DNA of 64,000 nucleotides from Stentor roeselii (GCA_006503475.1 RSEH01000118.1:1-64000), one strand, 5' to 3'; shown: positions 12,101 through 22,712, counted from the stretch's first letter. Numbers and translations: made by a program. The notes: generated from the sequence alone by a model not told the origin.

Positions 12101-13860
12101 AAACATCAGAACCTATCCAAAACCTAAAAAATTCCACACAATTTCCAGAAAAACCTTCAAATTCAAGACTTCCTACATCTCCTAAATTTTTATCCTCAAC
12201 TCTTCAACCAATCCAACAATTAAGAAACTCAACAATCGTCCTTCCATTAAACAAAGAAAACCTTCCTCAAAGTCCTCATATAAAAAAAGACCTTCAAAGT
12301 AATGAAGAAAATTCTTGCATTAAATGCAAAAAAATCATGAAAATAGAGAATTTATGTCAACACTATTTTTGTAAAGATTGTCGAAAAAAGAATGAATGTG
12401 GGTGTTCATGTGACTTTTGTGAGAAAAAACTTGGGATAGTTAAACATAAATGTGGACATTCAGCATGTGATAATCACTCTATTCGAGAAAATTGTAAGGA
12501 ATGCTATAAATTAAAGTGTATTTGCAAAAAATCTAATATTGAAAAATTTTTAGCAAACTGTGGAAAACATTTATTTTGTTTATATTGTCTTAAAAAAGAA
12601 TGCATTTTGTGTAAAAATGAAATAAAAATTGATGAAAAAGTTGAAATAGTAGAAAAAGATTCAAGTTATCGTAAAAAATATCAGCCGGTGTTTGAAGAAA
12701 AGCTTCGATTTGAAAATAATTTTAAATCAGATGTTCTTTTTTTCAATTATAAATCCGAGTTGAAGTCAAAGATCACTTTTTTGCTTGAATTAAAAAATTC
12801 TTTTATCAAAAAATGTGAAATGTTAACTCAATTGATAAAAAGTGAAGAAAAGTTAAAACTGGAATATCTCGAAAGTCTTATAGAGAATTACAATAATTTG
12901 TTAAGTAAGTCAAGGGCTGACTTTGATTTTCATGAAACTATTGACTTTCCAATGACAGAAAAATTGAAAAACGCGATGAAATTCGATACTGTTAAAATCT
13001 TTGAAGTTATCAATTCAGAAATTGTTGATAAAGAACCTGCTCCTCAACCTTTCATTGACTACAAGTTTTTATGCATGAATGATGAAAGTCTTGTATTATC
13101 ACTCAATGAAGTAATTAAAGTTATCGACATAAGTTCAAAAGAAAACTTTTTTAGTAGTTTTGATTTGAATGGACATCAAAAAGAAATAAAACTCGGATTG
13201 TTTCACTTGAAAAACTCTTTAATTTCAGGTTCTCAAGATGGGTCAATAAGGCTTTGGGACTTAAAAGAGCAACGTTTGATAGAAAATATTATAGAAAATC
13301 AAAACCCACTAAAATTTTTCAATATTTTTAAAGAAAGACTCGTTTTTATAACTGAAACTTCAGAGATTAAAGAGTTTTCCTTTGATAATCGAACTTTAAA
13401 TCTATTATATGCTGTGGATGAGCCATTAGATAACTGTGTGATGACCTCAGATTTAAATAATGTTATATACTCAAGCAAGGATTCCATCAAAAAACTCAAT
13501 ATTCGAGATAAATCTTGTCAAAAAATAGAAACTAAGTTTCAGATTTCTTCTATTTTCTTAACTGATGAATTTATCTACTGCTCTTGTGAAGACCATATTA
13601 AAATTATCTCAATCAAGGCTTTTAAAGTAAAGGAAAAGATTTTTATTGATTATAAGTTTTCACTTTTAGGGTTGTATAGAGATACTAGACTTGTGTTGAG
13701 TTATTATGATGGAAAAATAGAATTGTTTGATTGTGATAAGAAACGAGTTGAAATAACTTTTCAAAATTCTGAGGATGAAGGGATTTGCAAGGTTTGGAGC
13801 CAGAATAATAAAATTGCGAGGTTGAATGAAGGAAGCTTACTTTTATTAGAAATTAATTAG
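9124..13860 (+). CDS. Cys/His zinc-array protein with C-terminal WD-like repeats (paralog 1)
   Basis: 1578 residues. From the N terminus to about residue 1180 the protein is a string of some 18 zinc-ligand modules of the form C-G/E/K-H-x-L/I-C-x2-C, separated by CxxC pairs, as in RING-type fingers placed end to end. The first ~72 residues form a module shared with the next two genes (CKKIC..., FSRYH, CxxH, CxNC, LPL). A Ser/Pro-rich linker follows the first fingers (about 75-140), another lies near 1000-1070, a coiled coil at about 1200-1290, and WD40-like repeats at about 1330-1578 (clear GH...SGSQDGSIRLWD). A scaffold or E3-like role is possible, but none of the fingers is a complete textbook RING. 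Head of a tandem array of three. ATG preceded by AT-rich sequence, stop TAG. Confidence 0.85.
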   Translation: MSCKKICLSGNCPNEVTTYANFSRYHGFCSNHRPSSHPTVDEILCMNCKNSIKVIINLPLSDKKLYKLSLSQSKDFVTSNPPLSIKSQILTDLSTSAEISQDLSQNQELPSWKSPPTLPNPINPSTFSQTLPKKCSYSDCPSKDTKKFCEHQEFCEIHLKLIKTCNFCRCNFCGTFQVMIRPCGLKICEKCEKIEKIEKIGKCCFLCCLRTEREMEECGHFLCDDHSDRMCLCFPCGMCGEGRVKRRLCKHVACESCEVDGKCVFCVSGYCEGCGDYKVLDLGNCKVHYFCRDCDGIMNECHLCKKTCCRCFKGFSDYHVGCSLHPLCLECRVEFKGDECVYCSQNYEKFVCQGCGFTYGKFFNHPCGHRLCKSCSILPCGHESCLICYTSMNICFSCHTNYFCKSCKKIDCYNKISCEHGLCLECGIKVFDAHYVCSQCHSSQFFFDGKCLKCENSICGQCMTPKVLKALECEHKICDDCFLTEGVCIECKKPQICQFCDKKTNKYKSSCEHIICDQCLNQINKPICLKCSKNEEEFHCSFCLYYYEDVKVLKCGHKACINCLKINNDEDCELCGLCEACLKIGEKASLNCQHSLCINCAPGYKTGSCSICSGELIYCSKCSKYSSPFICINNHSGCKICSKILLETRGITCEKCTYKCSYCQKPEGFLKLPCGHYICKNCNLKFQSSQTQCLKCDKTSKNICERCERVFELEQLKTLECGHQLCTDCFIIKKCFSCSENVCPVCDDNRRKIEKNEEKNNFSNVLIREGNSCTHTLCHACKLFCEKCGKNICPGCRTEIDLNNQCPHKLCLDCIIKYKEEEVKCEYYQSCKVCKTAICTETGEPCQHENCLKFKSSSCINCNPSKLCINCFENITIDKNLCENCSFKTRNKVNTLYKCESCKTIYNSQFEKSLYSQNLKMNETSSKPFLLKKSVSEKNDHSEHKICLGQENCTNCDICKVFYTNLSTIFTSCPHNLCEKCLKLGCSLCQKPKTSEPIQNLKNSTQFPEKPSNSRLPTSPKFLSSTLQPIQQLRNSTIVLPLNKENLPQSPHIKKDLQSNEENSCIKCKKIMKIENLCQHYFCKDCRKKNECGCSCDFCEKKLGIVKHKCGHSACDNHSIRENCKECYKLKCICKKSNIEKFLANCGKHLFCLYCLKKECILCKNEIKIDEKVEIVEKDSSYRKKYQPVFEEKLRFENNFKSDVLFFNYKSELKSKITFLLELKNSFIKKCEMLTQLIKSEEKLKLEYLESLIENYNNLLSKSRADFDFHETIDFPMTEKLKNAMKFDTVKIFEVINSEIVDKEPAPQPFIDYKFLCMNDESLVLSLNEVIKVIDISSKENFFSSFDLNGHQKEIKLGLFHLKNSLISGSQDGSIRLWDLKEQRLIENIIENQNPLKFFNIFKERLVFITETSEIKEFSFDNRTLNLLYAVDEPLDNCVMTSDLNNVIYSSKDSIKKLNIRDKSCQKIETKFQISSIFLTDEFIYCSCEDHIKIISIKAFKVKEKIFIDYKFSLLGLYRDTRLVLSYYDGKIELFDCDKKRVEITFQNSEDEGICKVWSQNNKIARLNEGSLLLLEIN

Positions 13861-14440
13861 AAACTATTAGAAAATATTTTCTTTGATGATATTTTTGTAG
13901 TTAGATTATTATGTTTAAATCATGATGGTAAAAGGTAGAACTTTGAAGTATAGTTTCTTCTAGGAGTGCACCTTTATTAGTCTAAATCAGGGATTTTTAG
14001 TTTATAAATGATTAAGAGATTTAGATAAAAATTGTTTGAGGATAGAAATAATTTCTATTGTTTAATTCTTCAGTTTTCCAAATTTTTATTAACTTCGATA
14101 TTTATATCTAAATCACAATCATATCAAAATATTCATCTAATCTATCCTCCTTCTTAAAAAAAACTTAAACAATTACTACATAAATTTCCTATCTTCTAGT
14201 AACAATCTCTTTGAAATGAGCCTATTTAATACAAAAAATAATCAAATCCTGAATAAAAATTCAATACATAAATCAACTTTTTCTAATATTTTGATTTTCA
14301 AGAATATCATGAACTTTAAAATAAACTCTTAAAATCCCCATCAAGTCCTTTTAACAAGAATTGAATTAAAAATATTCAATCCTATTAACCTAAATAAATA
14401 ATTAAAATAAACTATCCTATTTGTCTATATTTCTTAATAA
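13861..14440. other. intergenic region between zinc-array paralogs 1 and 2
   Basis: 580 bp without a gene. The first part, after the stop, is rich in G and T; the last 350 bp before the next ATG are rich in A and C and poor in G. No repeat or RNA gene seen. Confidence 0.5.
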
Positions 14441-17103
14441 ATGAATGCCTGCAAAAATATTTGCATTGTTTCTAACTGTGAACAAAAACCTGAGTTTTAT
14501 GTCAAATTTTCGAGATATCACTGTATTTGTTCTACCCACCTTCCAATTATAGCAAGTGATGATCAGGACTACAAGTGCTCTAACTGCAATAATGACATTA
14601 AATGTATCAAAAATCTTCCAAAAAGAAACAAGGCTCAATACAAAGAGAGTCTCAAGAATCCAGTTGATGACAACTTCCAAGATTATCTAAATCCTGCAGT
14701 AAACCCGGCTCCAGAATTTAATATTGAAGAACAAGTTTATTCATCTGACTCAATTCAATCTTCTGAATTATCCTATTCATTAAATCAAGGCCCACAAGTT
14801 TACCCTTATGAGAAATGTGCAGAACTGAACTGCTGGTCCAACCAAATAACTAAAGTTTGTGATGCTCACTCATTCTGTCAAGATCATATTCAATCCAGTG
14901 AGTATGGATATTACTGTAATAAATGTCCTTGCAATTATTGCTTCACTATTGGGGTAACTATTAAGAAATGTGGAATGAAAGCATGTAATAGTTGTTTAAA
15001 TCAGTTGACATGCTGTTATATTTGCTGTTATCCCTCCCATACCAAAAAAGAAAAATGCCATCATTATTTATGTCCCAATCACGAAAAACCCTGGCTAATG
15101 TGTCCCTGTTCACCATGCGAGGTGTGCAAAAGACCTGAAGCAAAAATAAGAAACTGCAATCATCAACTATGCGAACACTGCGAAATAGGTTCTGCTTGCA
15201 GGCTGTGCATCACTGGCTTATGTGTTTCCTGTCATAGGACCGAACCTCTTTACCTATTCAATTGCCGTGTGCATTATTTCTGTGAAAACTGCTTCAGAAA
15301 CAAAGATCAATGTGATCTTTGCATACCTAATTGTATTCGCTGTTCAAATAGAAAAAGCTCAGAAGCGACTTATTGCAAGAATCACCCATTGTGTGATATA
15401 TGCTTGAAGGAATTTGACCCCGGGTTTTGTGTTTATTGCAACGGCCCAGACGATTACACCTGCAACAATTGCAAATACCCAAATTTCTTCATGACCTTAA
15501 ACCTGAACTGCAATGATAAAATATGCCGATACTGCTCAAACCTTCCATGCAACCACCAAGAATGTCCGACTTGCACCCAAATCCGCGGATTTTGCATAAT
15601 TTGCAAGCCTAAGAACTTCTGCAAGCAATGCAAACTTTCAGACCCAGTGAACATCATCAGTTGCGGGCATAATTTATGTAAAAACTGCGGAATTACAGCG
15701 AAAGACGAGCATTATGTTTGTTTAAAATGTGGAAATTCTCAGTTTTTAGGTAATGGAGAGTGTCTTGCATGTAAAACTTCTTTTTGTGACTTTTGTAAAC
15801 AGTTTGAAATCATTGAAATTATTAGATGTGGACATAAAATTTGTAAAGAATGTAAGAAGAACCTTACTGAGGTTAAAGGATCTTTTGGGAATCAGAGGGG
15901 TTTGGGAAATGCTAAGAATCTTGATAATAAATGCATTTTTTGTCAAGGGATTGACTTGAAATTTATTGTGATTTTTGTTTTAAGTACTTTGTTAAGGTTA
16001 AGAGTTTAACGTGTGGACATAAAGCTTGCGACAAATGCTCAACTCCAAAAAATATCTGCAATCTCTGCACTCACTGTGAAGTCTGTTTAAACCTATCCGC
16101 AACTTACCCATCACCATGCGGTCATAAAGTTTGTGAATCATGCATAACAAGAAATAAAAGTTCCAAATGCATAATCTGCACAAATTTCGTAATTTTTTGC
16201 AAATCATGCGCGAAATACACAGAAAAAAAAACCTGTGATAAAGACCATGACATCTGCCTTGAATGCAGCATAAAATATAAAGAAAAGACCGGCTTTGTCT
16301 GCCAATATTGTAACCCTCTCTGTTTTTACTGTCGAGAAGAAAAACCTCTGCTTGCTCCTGAATGTTCTCATTTGATCTGCCAGGATTGTTATGATTTATT
16401 CATTAAGGACTTTTCCAGTTGTATTTTATGTGACCCTAACTCTGAAAATATCTGTGAAAACTGCTCAAGAGTCTTTTTATCTAAGAATATTTTTGTAAGT
16501 AAGTGTGACAAGCGATTGTGTAATCAATGTATTATTAAACATTCATGTGAAACTTGCAAAAATAAGGAGTTGAAAATTGAGAAAGATATTGGTGAAAATG
16601 ATTTGAAAGAAATATTGATATTAAAAAAAGGTATTGATGATATTGGAAGTAGTATTAGGAATGAAATTGAACAGGGTATTTTAGATGAAATTAAAAGAGT
16701 TCAAGAAAATATGAATCTTAATTCTAAAGAAAAAATAGTTATTGCTATTGAATGTAAAGAAAATGAAGGTAGAATCAGTTATCAAATCGAAATAGATGAT
16801 TCTCATAATCAAAATAAATTAGAAAATGAAAAACTCAGGGATATTAAACAAGAAGAAAAAAATTTACCCCAGTCAGAAAAATATTTACCTAAGTCAAAAT
16901 GTGAAGAATGCCAAAGAGAACTATTAAAAAATACTCCTACGCTTTGCTCTCATAATATCTGTCAATTATGTATCAATAAAAAGGCTTGCAAAGAATGTAT
17001 TTGTTTCAATTGCAATGTTAAACGAAAATTGTTTAAGGGATCTGATGGAAAAAATTATTGTGCAATTTGTCAAGATGAAAAAAATTGCATGCAAAAAATT
17101 TAG
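14441..17103 (+). CDS. Cys/His zinc-array protein (paralog 2), with one frame break
   Basis: Same N-terminal module as its neighbours (MNACKNIC..., FSRYH, CxxH, CSNC) and the same string of C-x-H-x2-C-x2-C zinc modules. The frame opened at 14441 ends at a TAA at 16007, but from about 15964 the sequence continues the family pattern (YCDFC, then CGHKACDKC) in another frame, down to a TAG at 17101-17103. The change equals one missing base near the TTT at 15962-15964. No GT...AG intron of the right length fits, so it is either a sequencing or assembly slip or a true frameshift. The C-terminal part has a charged helical stretch at about 16570-16860 and three last Cys clusters. It lacks the WD-like end of paralog 1. 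Confidence 0.75.
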
Positions 17104-17448
17104 GTAGTGAGATTTTATTACTTAGTTTAAATTTTGATATAATTTGATCATAGATAATATATTGATAGTATGTTATCAATCTAATTATTAAGGTTCTAAG
17201 GAGGATTAGCACTGCTTGGATTGTAATTTAGTACTTCATGATCTGACTAAAAGATGAATTAATAATAGATTGTATTATACTTTATTGATAGAATAAACAC
17301 TTTCTCATCAAAACTCTAACCCGAGACTAAATAAAAACAAATCTAATCCAAAAGACAAAAAATCTTCCCTCCCACCCCACCATTCCAAAATACTCAAAAT
17401 CTAAAAACCCAAATCAACTGTCTATATTTTTCTAAAAATTAACTAATA
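17104..17448. other. intergenic region between zinc-array paralogs 2 and 3
   Basis: 345 bp without a gene. The 160 bp before the next ATG are strongly A/C-rich and nearly free of G on the coding strand. Confidence 0.5.
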
Positions 17449-19815
17449 ATGAACAGTTGCAAGAAAATCTGTATATCCGAAGGATGTGAAGAAAATCCAA
17501 CATACTACGTGAACTTTTCAAGATACCATGCAGTATGCAGGTTTCACCTTGCCAATATTTCCTACAACGACATAGAAATCAATTGTCCCAATTGCCAGAA
17601 CTCTATCACATGCATACGAGACCTGCCCTTAAGAGAAAAGTCCGAATACAAATCAAGTCTAAAACAAACAAAAGAGTCTCCAATGCCCTCTTCAGACTCA
17701 CAGACATCTTCGACGTCATCATCTCGACCAGTCTCCCAGTCGGCCACAATGCGAGCCAAGGGTCCTTCAAATCCATCAGCCCGTTCAACAAGCCAAACAC
17801 CTTCCAACAAGTGTTCTGAAAGAAACTGCAACATTAAAAACACTGTTCAGAACTGTGAAGTTCATTTCTTTTGCAAAAATCATCAACCTTCTAATGACTT
17901 AGGAAAATTCTGTAAACTTTGCAGGTGCAAATACTGCCCGGCCTTTGGAGTCTTTTTGAAAGGATGTGGGGAGAAAGTATGTAAAATGTGTGAGGTTAAG
18001 ACTCGATGTTGTAAAGTTTGCTGTAAAATGACTTCTAGTTCACCTTTGAATGGATGTCAGCATTACTTGTGTGATAGTCATAGAGATCCTTTTTTGATGT
18101 GTCCTTGTATGCCTTGTGGGAATTGTAAGGTGAATAGAGCGAAAGTTAGGAATTGTGGACATTTACTTTGTGAACAATGTGAAGTGAATTTTGCTTGTAG
18201 TTATTGTGCTGTGAGTAGTTGTGATTATTGTCAAGAGAATCGAGCTGTTTATATGTTTAGTTGCAATTTTCATAAATTTTGTGAAAGCTGCTACCACATT
18301 TCTCAGTACTGTATTAAATGTTATCCTTACTGTGTTCGCTGCAAACAAAATCAAGTTACTCTGGATCCTAATTCAACTTCATGTAAACAGCATCCTCTTT
18401 GTTTTGAATGTTCAAAAAATTTCAATTTGTCGTTTTGTGTATACTGTCACAATTTAAATGACTTCACCTGTGCAAACTGTAATCAAACCAATTACTACTT
18501 TGCTTCAAACTTAAACTGTTGCCACAAGATCTGTAATAACTGCTCAAACCTCGAATGTTCCCATAAAGAGTGCCCAATCTGTTTATCCTCTCGAAAAATT
18601 TGTGTGAATTGCAATCCAAAGCACTTTTGCAAAAGATGCAAAACCTTCAACTCATCAATCCCAATAAGTTGCAGTCACGGTTTATGTAAGAACTGCGGAA
18701 TTCTAACGAAAGACGAGCACTATATCTGTAAAACATGCGGAAAATCAGAATCTTTATCAGAAGGAATCTGTTTTTTCTGCAACCCTTCAGATGAATTCTG
18801 CAGTTTATGCAGTTTTAAGTTCAAGCCGAAGTTAACATCATTAAATAAAAGCTGCAATCATAAACTCTGTGAAATTTGCTCAAAGATAAAAAAAAACATT
18901 GATGACTCTTGCACCATCTGCACACCCTGCCAACTCTGTCAGGACCCGAAGTGCATTGAAAAGAAACTGAAGTGCAATCATAAGGTCTGTTCGCTATTTT
19001 CTCAAGACCCTTGCATTGAATGTTCAAATGGCCTTGAATGCATCTTTTGTTCTAGAAACACAAACTCTTTTAGCACTCTTTACTGTGGTGAATGCCCTGA
19101 CAGTAAATCCTTAACAGACTTTTCTTATAATCAATGCTTTTCTTGCTTAAAAATGATCTGGGGATTGCAATATAATAAATGTGGTCACTTTCATTGTGCA
19201 AAATGTATTAAGTTCAAACGTTGTCAAAGAAAATGCAGGTTTTGTGGAGATCCTTTTAATTCACTACTTTTGTCCTGTCCGCATGGATATTGTTTCAGCT
19301 GCCAAAACAATGAATGCTCTGCTTGTAAATGTGTGAATTGCGGGAAATGTATTAGTAAGTCAACAAAGTGTAAACATGGACTTTGCAGTAGATGTTATAG
19401 AACAAATTGTGATGGGTGTAAGGTGAGTGAAGGATGCAAAAAATGTGAAAGAGTTTTGTGCAAAAGCTTTAAAATAAAGAATGAAAATTGCAGTTTTTTT
19501 GAAGATTTTAAGGAAAAATTTGGAATTGGAAAAGAAAGTTGCGTGAAGTGTAAAAGTGATGATGTTTTGTGTAAGCATATGCTTTGTTTTACATGTAGGA
19601 AGCAGGATTGTAAATGTTTTTGTTATCTGTGTAACAGGATTAGGAGTTTTGATTTAACAGTTTGTGGGCATCAGGTTTGCATTTCAGATAGTTTTTCAAT
19701 CAATTGCAAGAAGTGCCCAGAAGAAAAGTGCTTAAAATGTGGAGAAACTGGAAATTTAAAGATAAAAGATAATCAATATGGGCTAGTCTGCTCATACCAT
19801 CTAGATAGTTATTAA
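17449..19815 (+). CDS. Cys/His zinc-array protein (paralog 3)
   Basis: 788 residues, third member of the array. The N terminus matches the other two (MNSCKKIC..., NFSRYH, CxxH, CPNC, LPLREK), followed by a Ser/Thr/Pro-rich linker at about 80-120 and then about 650 residues of closely packed CxxC and C-x-H-x2-C modules. The blocks at about 130-420 run parallel to paralogs 1 and 2 (for example CSHGLCKNCGI followed by KDEHYIC), showing recent common origin. There is no coiled coil or WD-like end. It probably binds many zinc ions; the partner is unknown. ATG at 17449, TAA at the end. Confidence 0.85.
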   Translation: MNSCKKICISEGCEENPTYYVNFSRYHAVCRFHLANISYNDIEINCPNCQNSITCIRDLPLREKSEYKSSLKQTKESPMPSSDSQTSSTSSSRPVSQSATMRAKGPSNPSARSTSQTPSNKCSERNCNIKNTVQNCEVHFFCKNHQPSNDLGKFCKLCRCKYCPAFGVFLKGCGEKVCKMCEVKTRCCKVCCKMTSSSPLNGCQHYLCDSHRDPFLMCPCMPCGNCKVNRAKVRNCGHLLCEQCEVNFACSYCAVSSCDYCQENRAVYMFSCNFHKFCESCYHISQYCIKCYPYCVRCKQNQVTLDPNSTSCKQHPLCFECSKNFNLSFCVYCHNLNDFTCANCNQTNYYFASNLNCCHKICNNCSNLECSHKECPICLSSRKICVNCNPKHFCKRCKTFNSSIPISCSHGLCKNCGILTKDEHYICKTCGKSESLSEGICFFCNPSDEFCSLCSFKFKPKLTSLNKSCNHKLCEICSKIKKNIDDSCTICTPCQLCQDPKCIEKKLKCNHKVCSLFSQDPCIECSNGLECIFCSRNTNSFSTLYCGECPDSKSLTDFSYNQCFSCLKMIWGLQYNKCGHFHCAKCIKFKRCQRKCRFCGDPFNSLLLSCPHGYCFSCQNNECSACKCVNCGKCISKSTKCKHGLCSRCYRTNCDGCKVSEGCKKCERVLCKSFKIKNENCSFFEDFKEKFGIGKESCVKCKSDDVLCKHMLCFTCRKQDCKCFCYLCNRIRSFDLTVCGHQVCISDSFSINCKKCPEEKCLKCGETGNLKIKDNQYGLVCSYHLDSY

Positions 19816-20424
19816 CTTAGATTTGATTAGTACTAACCTTACCCCTTTATTCAATCCTAACTACTTGAATAATTCAAAGTTAAAAATTATTACTTAAAAA
19901 TTTAAGTATTTCTAAATTCTTGACATTACAAGAGACTTCTTCTCATTTCAAAAATTTTCTGAAATTTTTGCAGATTTTCCAATTTTACAATTTTCAAATT
20001 TCCCCTTCTTGATAATCTATTATAAATATTTCCCAATTTTCTAAGTTTTAAGGCAATAATCTCTAAAAATCCTCTAAAAAACCCTTGAAATAACCAGATT
20101 CTTAATTTCTAAATTCTCTCTATTAATCATTCTATCAAACAAAAAAAATTCCAAGTAAATCGCCTCTCAATAATTCCTAAATCACAAAACAACGAAGCTA
20201 TTTCCCATTCTAAATCCTTCCTCCAAAAACCATTCTCTCCAAAAGCAAACCTAATTTAACTCATCATTTTGAAATAACCAAAATTCCCATCTTTTACTTA
20301 ATTCACTATTCACAATAAATCATCAGTCAATCAATCCCCTCAACTTTACCATCAACCTCGAAGCCAGTCTTTCTTTCCCCCATCCTTAAAAACGATTTAA
20401 AATCGACCCTTTCTCAGCCATATA
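19816..20424. other. intergenic, A/C-rich, with a short perfect hairpin
   Basis: 609 bp without a gene. A perfect inverted repeat with 9-nt arms (CAAAAATTT / AAATTTTTG) and a 4-nt loop lies at 19949-19970. The last 250 bp before the next ATG are poor in G. Confidence 0.5.
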
Positions 20425-20817
20425 ATGAAAATAAAAAGGTTCTATTGTTCAATAGAAGGTTGCAATAAATCCTTTCGCAGCGAAGACCGTCTCGAATCCC
20501 ATCAACAAAGCCACACAATGAAAGAAGAAACTGAAGAAGAAAAATATTTATTTGAATGCGACGTCTGTAGCCAGAAGTTCCCAACGAAGCGTTCAGTATC
20601 CGCTCACCGAAGAATACACAAAACAGACCCGAACCACGTGGTTTCAGTAAAAGTTATTAAATTCCTTTCAAAAAGACTAGCAGAAAATCTGCAAACGACT
20701 GAATCAATTGCAGAAAATTTTTTTACTGATCAAGATTTAGTCTTACCTGAACTGACAGGACCACAAGAAACAACTTTACCGCTTTTAGAGGAAGTTGAAA
20801 AGAGATTAGAAAGATAA
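20425..20817 (+). CDS. two-finger C2H2 zinc-finger protein
   Basis: 130 residues. Two C2H2 fingers: YCSIEGCNKSF...H...H at about 8-31 and FECDVCSQKF...H...H at about 46-67. The first has the TFIIIA-type CxxxxC spacing, the second CxxC. An acidic linker joins them. The C-terminal half has no known domain but is predicted helical (EEVEKRLER end). It is probably a small DNA- or RNA-binding protein. ATG preceded by CCATATA, stop TAA. I cannot name an ortholog. Confidence 0.8.
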   Translation: MKIKRFYCSIEGCNKSFRSEDRLESHQQSHTMKEETEEEKYLFECDVCSQKFPTKRSVSAHRRIHKTDPNHVVSVKVIKFLSKRLAENLQTTESIAENFFTDQDLVLPELTGPQETTLPLLEEVEKRLER

Positions 20818-21554
20818 TTATTTTCATATAAATTAGGTTTTTTTTGTAAAGACTTGATTGGGTCAATGTTGATTGTTTTCGATATAGGAGGAAATTAGGG
20901 GGAATTTTAGTTAATTAGTTGGAAGGGTTTTAACTGGATTAGATGAAATTCAGAGGTTTTTGTAACAGACACATGATTCCGCCGAGAATAAAATAAAGAA
21001 CATTTTTTTTTTCGCTTTCTTGAGAGGTCAGGATTATTAGTGAGAGAGGTAAGAGTACCGCTGGAAGTCCTGCTTGCAACTTTTTTAGATTTTTCAGATT
21101 CATTGGGATTAGACCGTTAGGTGAATTAATTATAATGATTATAGTTAAATGTTAATTTTGGGAAAGGTTTGATGTGATGAGGAAGATTTAGAAATTATTT
21201 GATGGAAATAAGTGAGTTTTAAGAGTAAAGATTTTTTTGCTTCTGAAGATTAATAGTAAACCTTTATTTATCTCAAGTATATTTTCAAGAATCTTTCAAA
21301 ATTAAAACCAATTAAAATCATCTTCCTTCTCAAGATATACAAAAACCCCAAAATTCTATAAAATCCCAAATTCATTCTTTTGGAAAGATGCCCAATCCAT
21401 AAAACCTTCACTTAATCAATCATAAATTTCATAAACCTTAAACCCTCAAATTTCATCCAAAAAAAATCCATTCCAAATCCTCCTCATAAACCTAAAAACC
21501 CTTGCCAATAAACCCAATTCCTCCAAAACTAAATCAATGAAAATCTTCAAATAA
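20818..21554. other. intergenic with a higher-GC island
   Basis: 737 bp without a gene. About 20955-21090 is clearly richer in G and C than its surroundings and ends at short T runs, which could suit a small RNA, but it matches no RNA family I recognise. The 250 bp before the next ATG are A/C-rich and G-poor. Confidence 0.4.
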
Positions 21555-22712
21555 ATGGGCCTTCTAAACACAAAGCCTTTAGACTCAGAAGAAGTGATCC
21601 AAGCTCGAGAGTACAGATCAGTTCTAATGCAAGAACAACGAAAACGTCGTCACAAAGCATTTGCCGGGATGGTTCAACGAGTTCTTTCATGCGACCTTCA
21701 CTCTTCATTCATCGACCAGTTGCCAAACGAAGTCTTTCTTCTTGTCCTCGAGTTTCTAACTCCAGACCTTTCCAGTCTTCTTTCCGTGAGTCCAAAGTGG
21801 CACGTGAAGATAATGGAAACCCTTGACAGTGCCTTTGCCCACATTGAAAGTCAGTTCGCAGTAATCCACTCCAACTTGTTCTGCTTTAAAAAGTCCTTCA
21901 GCGACTTCAACAGAATCTGCGTGGCTGACAAGAAAGGCATCCGAATTGACCGCGTCATAGTCGCCGAGGTTTTGCCTTGTCTCTCAGGCAAAACAGTGAA
22001 AATTCGGTATAACTACCGTCAAAACACTTTAAAGTACTATCAAAAAGCTGAGTTTAAATTTGACTGTTCAAGTGGAAAACGTTCAGTTTGGGCCTATCGA
22101 GATGAATTCAAGTTTCATGGAGAAGATGGAAAAAGAGCCTTCACCCAGATGATTCCGACAGTCAATGAAAATACCAGCATCGAGGTCGCTGTGAACTGGT
22201 TTAACTTATCAGGCAATGTGAATTTAAACTCGATTCAATGGCAGTCGCCGATAATCAAAGACACGAAAGAAATAATGAAAAATCTGCAACTTGCTCCGAA
22301 GTTTTCAAGGGACCCGGCAGATGACTCTGACGGAATCAATAAGAAGTTATATTTGTATAACGTTTATCGACATTGTGAACTTGAACTTAGTCAGACTGAA
22401 TGGTATGACTCGAGGTATTATTTAAAACAGAATCAGGTTTATTCTTATGACTTTTTTTACCCTTTTTTGAAAATGGTTTGTAGTGAGTTCGCTGGAGTTG
22501 ATGTCACTGTCAGTCGAAATACTTATCGGGCTGAAAAAGTTGGAATCGTTCCGGATAGCTTGGCTAGGATCGGAGTTTTGGTTGAGGTGAAGGAATTTGA
22601 AAGTGAAGTCACTCAGGAGGTTAAGAAGTATGGACTTGTTTATGATCGCCATAGACCTGTGGAACTTGTCATTGGAGATACTTTTGTACTTTATATTAGC
22701 AGAGGTGGGTAG
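21555..22712 (+). CDS. F-box-like protein
   Basis: 385 residues. At about 53-85 the sequence LPNEVFLLVLEFL followed by LLSVSPKWH fits an F-box, the helical motif that binds SKP1 in SCF ubiquitin ligases. The rest (about 100-385) is beta-rich with several aromatic residues and could be a substrate-binding domain, but I recognise no family. It would act as a substrate receptor if the F-box is real. ATG preceded by CAAATAA, stop TAG. It converges with the RPAP3-like gene across a repeat-bearing spacer. Confidence 0.65.
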   Translation: MGLLNTKPLDSEEVIQAREYRSVLMQEQRKRRHKAFAGMVQRVLSCDLHSSFIDQLPNEVFLLVLEFLTPDLSSLLSVSPKWHVKIMETLDSAFAHIESQFAVIHSNLFCFKKSFSDFNRICVADKKGIRIDRVIVAEVLPCLSGKTVKIRYNYRQNTLKYYQKAEFKFDCSSGKRSVWAYRDEFKFHGEDGKRAFTQMIPTVNENTSIEVAVNWFNLSGNVNLNSIQWQSPIIKDTKEIMKNLQLAPKFSRDPADDSDGINKKLYLYNVYRHCELELSQTEWYDSRYYLKQNQVYSYDFFYPFLKMVCSEFAGVDVTVSRNTYRAEKVGIVPDSLARIGVLVEVKEFESEVTQEVKKYGLVYDRHRPVELVIGDTFVLYISRGG

